A stretch of DNA of 9,263 nt from CAZVPF01 sp964628195 (GTDB lineage Bacteria > Planctomycetota > Phycisphaerae > Sedimentisphaerales > Anaerohalosphaeraceae), in NCBI GenBank assembly GCA_964628195.1, contig CAZVPF010000076.1, positions 1 to 9,263 of the forward strand. Direction: 5' to 3'. Positions within the stretch are counted from its first letter, which is position 1. Each line of letters opens with the position of its first letter. Positions 1-5,140 of this stretch are shown one piece after another. A model generated the notes under the pieces. That model worked only from the letters and a program-made list of their open reading frames with translations. It searched no databases and was not told the DNA's origin. The position numbers and the translations under genes are program-made.

Positions 1-44
1 CAATTACACCTTCAATGAAGCCTCATCCGGCGAATAAGCTCAAG

Positions 45-284
45 TTAATTGAAGGGAAAATTGCGGTCTTTTTTGAGAATTTCCCACTTTTGGGTAGGGG
101 GGCAACCGGCCCGGACCCAGCGTTCGATTTCATCTTTAGGCCATAGAAGCCGACGCCCTAAACGGACCGGCATCGGCAGTTTGCCCTGGGACTTGAGTTC
201 GTAGAGAAGTGTTTTGCCGATACGCAGCCGGGAGGCTACCTCGGCAGAGTTGAGTAATAATTGCTGTTCGGTCGGTTCTGGCAT
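45..284 (-). CDS. Small helix-turn-helix DNA-binding protein (AlpA / excisionase-like)
   Basis: This 79-residue protein has the MerR-like winged helix seen in AlpA regulators and recombination directionality factors: LLNSAEVASRLRIGKTLLYELKSQGKLP (10-37) gives the two DNA-binding helices, and VRLGRRLLWPKDEIERWV (40-57) the wing and third helix. The ending RAGCPPTQKWE is a style I associate with proteins beside tyrosine recombinases, notably in Planctomycetota. GGAG lies seven to eight bases before the ATG. The 96-base gap behind the nitroreductase is A/T-rich and suits an independent promoter, but no convincing -35/-10 pair was found. An integrase gene would be expected just past the left edge; bases 1-44 show no usable start. 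Family is fairly sure; role in excision is inferred. Confidence 0.82.
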   Translation of the reverse strand: MPEPTEQQLLLNSAEVASRLRIGKTLLYELKSQGKLPMPVRLGRRLLWPKDEIERWVRAGCPPTQKWEILKKDRNFPFN

Positions 285-380
285 ATAGTGCTCCGGAAAA
301 AAGTATGGCTTTCTATATATCTATATTTTCCTGAGCAGGTGAAAACTTTGAAAAAAAATTGTGAATATATGAAAAAGTGG

Positions 381-926
381 TCACGAATATTTATTAAAGG
401 ACACAACTTCTTCTGTTGGCTTTCTTTTTTTCGTAGGGATATTATTGTCAGCAGAGTAACCTACAGAAATTATCAATTCGACACGATTAGATTTTGGGAT
501 ACGTAAAAGTTTTTTAACCCTGGTCTCTCTGAACCAGCCCAGCATACAGGTCCCAAGCCCCTCATCAGCGGCTTGTAGACAAAAATGCTCCGCTGCAATT
601 CCTACATCCATTAAACTAAAATTCTTCTTTTTTATTATACCCCCAACTTTAGCGGAAAAATTCTGCCTCTCTGAAACAATTAAAATCAGAACAGGTGCCT
701 TAAAGACGAAATCATTGAAGTCGAGCAGCTGATCAAATGCAGCTTTTGCAGCTTTGTTCCTGATATCCGGATCATTGATTATAATGAATTTCCATGGCTG
801 TGAATTGCATGCCGAGGGTGCCAATCTCGCAGCTTCGAGACACCGTTTCAACTTTTCTTCAGGGACGGGTTCTTTATCGTAATTTCTTACACTGTACCGT
901 TGTTTTACCAGCTCCAGAAAGCTCAT
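381..926 (-). CDS. Nitroreductase family protein (FMN-dependent)
   Basis: The 181-residue protein belongs to the NAD(P)H nitroreductase family, homodimers that bind FMN between subunits and reduce nitro compounds, quinones or flavins. Hallmarks are RYSVRNY (10-16, phosphate contact), APSACNSQPWKF (36-47, isoalloxazine contact) and DVGIAAEHFCLQAADEGLGTCMLGWF (107-132). The length is typical of the short single-domain group. I chose ATG 926 because AAGGA lies eight bases upstream and the family normally starts just before RxSxR; a TTG at 962 would add 12 residues. It follows the flavodoxin gene closely, so co-transcription is likely. The gene looks A/T-richer than the restriction genes. Substrate unknown. 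Confidence 0.9.
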   Translation of the reverse strand: MSFLELVKQRYSVRNYDKEPVPEEKLKRCLEAARLAPSACNSQPWKFIIINDPDIRNKAAKAAFDQLLDFNDFVFKAPVLILIVSERQNFSAKVGGIIKKKNFSLMDVGIAAEHFCLQAADEGLGTCMLGWFRETRVKKLLRIPKSNRVELIISVGYSADNNIPTKKRKPTEEVVSFNKYS

Positions 927-988
927 TTTTCTGTCCTTGACTAAATTCTTTTGAGCAGACAAAATAATTCTATAAAAATATTAATTCC

Positions 989-1471
989 TCAGAATATCTG
1001 CTTTGCTTTATTTGCAATGGTTTCACCAAGAGTTATACAGCGTTTACGGTAAAGCTCTTCGTCGGGCCCTTTATTCGATACTGCACCGAAATGTAGAAAA
1101 GGAGAAACGTGTTTGCCGCCCGAATAGATAAGCATACCGTGAACCAGCATACCTGCTATCATAGTCATCTCAGCAAAGCTGGCACCTCCGCCGCCCGGCC
1201 AGCCCTGGCTCGCGAACACAGCTCCGAGCTTTCCTTCTAAGTTCAGACTGCAAGTATCTAAAAACTTCTTGATGTGCCAACTGCATGAAGCTTCATATGT
1301 CGGAGAGCCAAGGATAACCGCAGAGCTATCCGCCAGAAAGTCATTATCTATATTATCGACTTCCATACACCGGCATTCAATATCTTTGACTTGCCGACAT
1401 CCTTCTTTTATAAGTTCCGCCATTTTTCTAACATTGCCGGTTTCTGAATGAAATATAATTGATATCTTCAT
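989..1471 (-). CDS. Flavodoxin-fold NAD(P)H-dependent oxidoreductase / flavodoxin family protein
   Basis: This 160-residue cytoplasmic FMN protein has the flavodoxin/WrbA-type fold. The phosphate-binding loop is HSETGN (8-13), after the first strand MKISIIF. GSPTYEASCSWHIKKFLD (55-72) is the second FMN loop, with Y59 positioned to stack on the flavin as in WrbA-type proteins. ASQGWPGGGG (87-96) matches the third loop. The length is that of single-domain flavodoxins. It may carry electrons or reduce quinones or flavins; the substrate cannot be read. It starts three bases after the 99-residue gene and ends 62 bases before the preferred nitroreductase ATG, making a probable flavin redox operon with the nitroreductase as its possible partner. 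Confidence 0.88.
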   Translation of the reverse strand: MKISIIFHSETGNVRKMAELIKEGCRQVKDIECRCMEVDNIDNDFLADSSAVILGSPTYEASCSWHIKKFLDTCSLNLEGKLGAVFASQGWPGGGGASFAEMTMIAGMLVHGMLIYSGGKHVSPFLHFGAVSNKGPDEELYRKRCITLGETIANKAKQIF

Positions 1472-1474
1472 AAT

Positions 1475-1774
1475 TCACATCCTTTTTTCTCTTGGTTCTA
1501 ATTTCTGGCTGCAATCAAACAAGTACCGCTGAACCGGCGGGGAATAAAAGCCGTACTTTTCCAGCAGGGCCATGTATTCAGCCTTTGAGAGAAGCTCGAA
1601 GTCCTTTATCTTTACCTGTATCTCGCTCTTGAAATAGTCGTCGTAGTCGAGGTGCTCCGGGTTCAGGTCTTTTGACAGCAGCGGGCCGGATGTCCGCAGC
1701 AGATTCCCGTCATCGTCGAATTCAAGGGCGAAGATGTCGCCGGTTTTTTTGTTTTTGTACAGTGTTTTTTTCAT
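1475..1774 (-). CDS. Conserved-looking hypothetical protein, 99 residues
   Basis: I do not recognise this family. The product is small, soluble and acidic in its middle, with no signal peptide or membrane segment. The N-terminus (MKKTLYKNKKTGDIFALEFDD) looks like a beta-hairpin with a turn at GD, and residues 62-75 (LLSKAEYMALLEKY) should form a helix. There are no Cys/His metal motifs (one Cys) and no enzyme signature. The ATG at 1774 has only a weak ribosome site. Its last codons contain the AAGGATG ribosome site of the flavodoxin gene, whose ATG begins three bases after this TGA, so the two are almost certainly translated from one message. The coding frame is a better fit than the overlapping + strand frame because of this spacing. 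Confidence 0.7.
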   Translation of the reverse strand: MKKTLYKNKKTGDIFALEFDDDGNLLRTSGPLLSKDLNPEHLDYDDYFKSEIQVKIKDFELLSKAEYMALLEKYGFYSPPVQRYLFDCSQKLEPREKRM

Positions 1775-1825
1775 ATTTCAAAATGCTGTTTTTTAATCTT
1801 TTGATTCAGTCATTTAACCCGGCAT

Positions 1826-1839
1826 ATTTACAAGTAAAT
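1826..1839. promoter_or_regulatory. Perfect 14-base palindrome, possible operator
   Basis: ATTTAC, AA, GTAAAT forms a perfect palindrome (six-base arms, two-base centre) overlapping the DUF3307 stop codon and lying 52 bases upstream of the 99-residue gene. Dyads of this size are typical operators, and its place would suit control of the flavin redox genes downstream. In A/T-rich sequence it could also be chance; it matches no operator I can name. Confidence 0.25.
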
Positions 1840-2547
1840 CAAACGCTTAGTAATGTAAGCAGTCACCAGTGCCCAGCCGAAGCTCATAAATGTCCCGATG
1901 ATGATGTACTCGGCTTCTTTTCGCTGCTCGGAGTTCTTGATCTCGCCAAAGCGAAGTATGGACTTGGCCGCGAAAAGAAAGCCTATAGCGTTCGTTTGCC
2001 CGGTCAGCATGAAAAAGAAAGTCAAAGCTCTTTCCAACCGGCCGATATACTTGCCGCCTTTTTCCAGCCCGTTACTGGTCGGCAACTCTTTGAGCATGCT
2101 TTTTACGGCCTTGCTTATCACGATGTCGCCGGCAAACACACATACTACAAGACCGCCGATAAAACCGGCAGCGTTCAAATAAAGGTCAATCGGGATATAG
2201 TTTACCCAGCAGCTCTTCTCTATTAGATCTGGCATAAAACCTGCCACTACAGCAAGTAAAATAATATGTGCCGCCTGGTCAACGAGCAAAGCATACACTC
2301 CAACCTTGCCGAAGGCCCTCTTAATCACATCAATAAGTAAATGCAGAATGAACACCAGCGGATAGACCAGCAACGCCCATGACGCCTCAAAATAGGCAAG
2401 AAACACAGCTGTCACGGCGGTTAATATCCCGCAATGCACCAATAACCATCTTAAGGATATGTCTTTTGCCTTAACCAGCCAATCTCGCTGAAGCAAAAAA
2501 TCTCCTGTAAAATGTGCTGCAAGCAGCACTAATAGTGTCTCTAACAT
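1828..2547 (-). CDS. DUF3307-family polytopic membrane protein
   Basis: This is a 239-residue integral membrane protein with about seven hydrophobic segments (roughly 2-19, 32-53, 55-73, 84-104, 121-143, 173-192, 213-231). Family hallmarks are the N-terminal HFTGDFLLQ (12-20), HLLIDVIK (69-76), DQAAH (90-94), and the C-terminal GGKYIGRLER (163-172), AAKSILRF (192-199) and EYIIIGT (212-218). Function is unknown. The regularly spaced H12-x3-D16, H69-x3-D73 and D90-Q-x2-H94 sit at membrane edges and recall metal-binding sites of YdjM-like membrane hydrolases; that is inference. AAGGAT precedes the ATG with an eight-base spacer. DUF3307 and SatD genes are often neighbours in bacterial genomes (recollection), which supports a shared role. 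Confidence 0.8.
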   Translation of the reverse strand: MLETLLVLLAAHFTGDFLLQRDWLVKAKDISLRWLLVHCGILTAVTAVFLAYFEASWALLVYPLVFILHLLIDVIKRAFGKVGVYALLVDQAAHIILLAVVAGFMPDLIEKSCWVNYIPIDLYLNAAGFIGGLVVCVFAGDIVISKAVKSMLKELPTSNGLEKGGKYIGRLERALTFFFMLTGQTNAIGFLFAAKSILRFGEIKNSEQRKEAEYIIIGTFMSFGWALVTAYITKRLIYL

Positions 2548-2560
2548 GTCTATTATCCTT

Positions 2561-2616
2561 AAAAAACAGCCTCTAAAGCCTCTTTTTTAAAAAACAGGCT
2601 CTGGGGCCTTTTTTTT
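2561..2616. repeat. Two tandem 28-base terminator-like units
   Basis: Bases 2561-2588 and 2589-2616 are head-to-tail copies, identical at 23 of 28 positions. Each is A6, CAG, a G/C core, then T6-8 on the + strand. Only the 2589-2616 unit keeps a G/C stem; the other has lost complementarity. They fill almost all of the 67-base gap between satD and the DUF3307 gene. The AAGGAT ribosome site of the DUF3307 gene begins just beyond (2560-2555). Confidence 0.8.
2589..2616 (-). terminator. Terminator-like hairpin directly after satD
   Basis: On the minus strand, A-tract, AGGC, short loop, GCCT, one G and six T follow the satD stop, overlapping its final codon. The arms extend through the A and T tracts, so it could also work in the + direction. 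The G/C core is only four base pairs, so termination is probably partial. It lies between satD and the DUF3307 gene and would lower expression of the latter. Confidence 0.5.
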
Positions 2617-3295
2617 ACCAAATACTAGACCCCTGTTGTTTGTTTTCAAGCTTTTCAAGCACCGATTCTACAGCATACCACCCAGCCGAACGCAGTTGCC
2701 CACCTACAGAGGCCGGTTTTATCGGCGGTTTCAGCTTGACTGCAATTTCCTCCAGGTTAAGTCCCTGCAACGCCCAGCAAAGTTTCTCCGCCTGTGCCTG
2801 CGTCCACCGCTGAATAACAGCATCGCACAGTTCATACACACAGGGATAATATACGTTGGCCTCTTCCAGGTAATAAGGCAGAGATATCGTCATCCGTCTG
2901 CGGCCCTTAAGCTTGTCGAGTGCTGTTCCGGAAAGTTCGAAAGCCTTGCCTGTTGAAGCAGATATCTTGCGGGTATCTATATGCGAGACCGTACCCACCC
3001 CTGCCGATATTCGTGTGTCAACACCGGCATGTGCCCTTAAATAGGCGCGGATAAACAGGCAGGCCCGCAGCGCATACTTCGGCCCGGTCAATAACAGCTG
3101 CCAGCCGTCACCCCGGTAAAAATCTACCCCGCCTTTAACCAGCCCGGCAGTATTATCACCGGCAAGGGTGTCCAGCGTTTTAGTTGCCCTGGTCAGGCAC
3201 TCTTTAGCCGCCTCGAACTGTTTCTGCTCCAGCCTGCTCGACCGAACAAGGTCGCCGGTCAATACTGCATAAATATCTTTTTTGCTTTTATCCAT
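2615..3295 (-). CDS. SatD-family protein: palm/cyclase-like domain plus C-terminal helix-turn-helix
   Basis: I read this 226-residue protein as a SatD-family member; the family is named from the Streptococcus mutans sat operon and its biochemical role is not established as far as I know. The N-terminal two thirds resemble a class III nucleotide-cyclase or palm fold: strand-plus-Asp AVLTGDLVRSS (10-20, D15), hairpin RGDGWQLLL (61-69, D63), helix, then DTRISAGVG (93-101). The D15 and D63 positions match the two metal aspartates of cyclases. Where cyclases carry N-x3-R, this protein has E120 and T124 (segment GKAFELSGTALDKL, 116-129), so classic cyclase activity is doubtful. Residues 164-216 (RWTQAQAEKL...LNLEEIAVKL) look like a helix-turn-helix. 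Start: ATG 3295, preceded by AGAGGT; an in-frame GTG at 3313 abuts the previous stop and lacks its own site. Confidence 0.65.
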   Translation of the reverse strand: MDKSKKDIYAVLTGDLVRSSRLEQKQFEAAKECLTRATKTLDTLAGDNTAGLVKGGVDFYRGDGWQLLLTGPKYALRACLFIRAYLRAHAGVDTRISAGVGTVSHIDTRKISASTGKAFELSGTALDKLKGRRRMTISLPYYLEEANVYYPCVYELCDAVIQRWTQAQAEKLCWALQGLNLEEIAVKLKPPIKPASVGGQLRSAGWYAVESVLEKLENKQQGSSIW

Positions 3296-3313
3296 TTTTA
3301 CCTCTATTTGCAC

Positions 3314-3391
3314 TTAAATGCCATCTACATAACGGTCGAAGAGTGCCTTGGAATATTCCATTATTTTCCGACTGTTGTATAGTTCTTTCAT
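3314..3391 (-). CDS. 25-residue small open frame between hsdS and satD
   Basis: ATG at 3391 has AAAGGCGG a few bases upstream, a plausible ribosome site, and opens a 25-residue frame rich in charged and aromatic residues (begins MKELYNSRK, ends DRYVDGI) closed by TAA. It begins 27 bases after the hsdS stop and ends 18 bases before the satD ATG, so it fits the spacing of a real operon member. It has no membrane segment and could form one amphipathic helix. I recognise no family. It may be a small protein, a translational-coupling leader for satD, or a remnant of a longer gene. Confidence 0.4.
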   Translation of the reverse strand: MKELYNSRKIMEYSKALFDRYVDGI

Positions 3392-3418
3392 TATGACCGC
3401 CTTTATTAAACCATTACT

Positions 3419-5140
3419 CTATCCCGCGAGGAGGTGGTGGACTACGGACTCGGTTAGCTGTTCGCTCCTGCTTCGGGATTGTTCTATCTGCTCCTGTAAC
3501 TTATCGCACAGGGCCATTAACTGGTCGACCTTTGCCACAATTCGCTTCTGTTCGGCGAGGGGGGGGAGGGGGAAAAATAGTTTTTTTAATGATGTAGCAT
3601 TTACATTTGGTTGCCCTGTTCCCATGGACTTTTCATGAAGTTGATGCCAATAAAGAGGGGATTCTGAAAATCTTTTTACAAATTTAGATAAAATTTCAGG
3701 ACTTGGAATTATACGTATCAGATATGAAGCAAAGACAGAACAAACCGAAATTTTATCAACAAGATAAGATTTTCCAATTGTCCCGCCTGTCCTTGCAATT
3801 AAAATATTACCATCAAAAAGTTTATACTTGGAAACTTCATCTTTTTTTATAATACAACCCGGAACAGATAACCAGTTTACTTTATTGTCTTGTATGTCGG
3901 TTATTCTTAACATGCGAACATCATTTTTTGTTGGATTTGCTGAGGCTGTATAACCATAATGTATGTCATGACTCAAGTCTCCCAATCTTACCCACTGCCA
4001 ACCGTTGGGCAGGGCGAAGGGGATTTCTTCATCTTTAATCGGGGGCAGGGGTTTTTGTTTTTTTATTTTGCCTTGTTTTATGAGTTTTTCTTTTTCGTTA
4101 TTTATCTTTTCGAGAAGTACCGAGGCGGGTTCGTCTTTCGGGTCCTGGGGTACGAGTTTGCCCTGGACGGCAAGCTGGAGGATAGCCCGGCGGAGGTTTT
4201 CGACGTTCTCGGTATTATCATAAAGCAGGCCGAAGTTGTCGCAGATGAGCCTGAAGGTTTTATCAAAGTCCTTTTTATTGTCGGCGGTAAGTAAATGATG
4301 GACAGTCGAGTCGCTAAGCTGCCGCCGCCTCTGCCGGGCCTGGTTCAACTGAGATTCGAGCCTGTCGCACAGGGCCATTAACTGGTCGACCTTTGCCACA
4401 ATCCGCTTCTGTTCGGCGAGGGGGGGGAGGGGGATTAAAAAATATTTTAGTCTGTTTTTACTTAATCCCTCTCTTGACATGCCAACTTGAACACTCATTA
4501 TAAGGTTGTATATGTAAGGCGAGATAACACACGTATGTAAATATTCTCTTATTCGTTTGTCAATTGGTCGTATTATTGACACATGTTGGCTTACATTGCT
4601 TTCTTCAAAATCATCTGGCACCAAACTTGACCGAGCAATTGAAGCACCTGTTATATTGAGTAAAATATCACCTGAAATAACCACGGTGCCCGACATTTTT
4701 TCATGAATATGCGGAGGGATAAAAACCACATTATCAAGTCGCAAACCATCATTGTATATATTTTGGGATCGTAAAAACCTTACACCTTCATCAAGGTAAA
4801 TAGACTTGCCGCCTCGAGGTGTGCTTCCTGAGCCAATTTTTTTTGTAATATCATCAAGCCTTACCCACTGCCAACCGTTGGGCAGGGCGAAGGGGATTTC
4901 TTCGTCTTTTATAGGTGGCAGGGGTTTTTGTTTTTTTATTTTGCCTTCTTTTATGAGTTTTTCTTTTTCGTTTTTTATCTTTTCGAGAAGTACCGAGGCG
5001 GGTTCGTCTTTCGGGTCCTGCGGTACGAGTTTGCCCTGGACGGCAAGCTGGAGGATAAGCTGCCGCATTTTTTTTATGCCCTGCGGTGACTGGGCGAGGG
5101 TATCGAAGTTTTCGGCAAAGAGCTTTGCGAGCTGTTTCAT
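3419..5140 (-). CDS. hsdS: Type I restriction-modification system, S (specificity) subunit with duplicated halves
   Basis: HsdS recognises the bipartite DNA target and sets specificity for both methylation and restriction. The 573-residue protein is two similar halves. Each has an N-terminal conserved segment (29-95 and 320-386; 65 of 67 residues identical by eye), a target-recognition domain (about 96-236 and 387-523, clearly unlike each other), and a helical spacer that begins with the same 23 residues (237-259 and 524-546, PLPPLAEQKRIVAKVDQLMA...). It is longer than the classic 400-460-residue subunits because of the extra N-terminal segment in each half, a known variant. The recognition domains look A/T-richer than the conserved segments, as expected if they are exchanged horizontally. 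The start overlaps the hsdM stop. The recognition sequence cannot be read from the sequence. Confidence 0.95.
   Translation of the reverse strand: MKQLAKLFAENFDTLAQSPQGIKKMRQLILQLAVQGKLVPQDPKDEPASVLLEKIKNEKEKLIKEGKIKKQKPLPPIKDEEIPFALPNGWQWVRLDDITKKIGSGSTPRGGKSIYLDEGVRFLRSQNIYNDGLRLDNVVFIPPHIHEKMSGTVVISGDILLNITGASIARSSLVPDDFEESNVSQHVSIIRPIDKRIREYLHTCVISPYIYNLIMSVQVGMSREGLSKNRLKYFLIPLPPLAEQKRIVAKVDQLMALCDRLESQLNQARQRRRQLSDSTVHHLLTADNKKDFDKTFRLICDNFGLLYDNTENVENLRRAILQLAVQGKLVPQDPKDEPASVLLEKINNEKEKLIKQGKIKKQKPLPPIKDEEIPFALPNGWQWVRLGDLSHDIHYGYTASANPTKNDVRMLRITDIQDNKVNWLSVPGCIIKKDEVSKYKLFDGNILIARTGGTIGKSYLVDKISVCSVFASYLIRIIPSPEILSKFVKRFSESPLYWHQLHEKSMGTGQPNVNATSLKKLFFPLPPLAEQKRIVAKVDQLMALCDKLQEQIEQSRSRSEQLTESVVHHLLAG
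3503..3571 (-). repeat. hsdS direct repeat 2, downstream copy
   Basis: Encodes residues 524-546, the start of the C-terminal helical spacer of HsdS. It differs from 4364-4432 by very few bases. It contains the second G8-A-G5 tract (3559-3572). Confidence 0.9.
3983..4183 (-). repeat. hsdS direct repeat 1, downstream copy
   Basis: This is the second copy of the 201-base hsdS repeat, encoding residues 320-386 just before the second recognition domain. Only two of 67 residues differ from the first copy (K56/N347, E65/Q356). Confidence 0.95.
4364..4432 (-). repeat. hsdS direct repeat 2, upstream copy
   Basis: Encodes residues 237-259 of HsdS, the start of the central helical spacer, and is almost identical to 3503-3571. 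The offset of 861 bases is a multiple of three, so recombination here would delete the second recognition domain in frame. Confidence 0.9.
4420..4433 (-). repeat. Homopolymeric tract in the middle of hsdS (G8-A-G5 on the + strand)
   Basis: Eight G (4420-4427), an A and five G read as C5-T-C8 in the coding strand and encode the PLPPL motif between the two halves of HsdS. I traced both slipped frames. Loss of one C reaches TAA about 15 codons later, and gain of one C reaches TAG within about 40 codons. Either slip would end HsdS in the central spacer after the first recognition domain. An identical tract sits at 3559-3572. Confidence 0.85.
4856..5056 (-). repeat. hsdS direct repeat 1, upstream copy
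   Basis: This 201-base segment encodes residues 29-95 of HsdS and is about 95% identical (roughly 10 mismatches counted by hand) to 3983-4183. The copies are 873 bases apart, exactly 291 codons. Crossing-over between them would remove the first recognition domain in frame and leave a 282-residue half-size subunit. Confidence 0.95.

Noticed and set aside
285..380. Promoter or terminator in the gap between the nitroreductase and the helix-turn-helix gene
   Set aside because: There is an A/T-rich segment and an eight-T run on the minus strand but no stem before it, and no -35/-10 pair with acceptable spacing.
1775..1850. Possible promoter TTGATT ... TTAAAT ahead of the 99-residue gene
   Set aside because: The spacer is about 19 bases and both hexamers deviate in an A/T-rich stretch, so it is not distinguishable from background.
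1672..2226. Open frame of 184 codons on the + strand
   Set aside because: It lies antisense to the DUF3307 gene and the 99-residue gene, both of which have better starts, ribosome sites or family motifs. Its product has no recognisable domain.
3293..3313. GTG start at 3313 for the SatD protein
   Set aside because: The in-frame ATG at 3295 has AGAGGT at proper spacing, while the GTG directly abuts the stop of the small upstream frame and has no separate ribosome site.
3503..5056. CRISPR-like or mobile-element reading of the repeats
   Set aside because: Both repeat pairs are coding, two copies each, and match the two halves of HsdS. There are no spacers, inverted ends or transposase.
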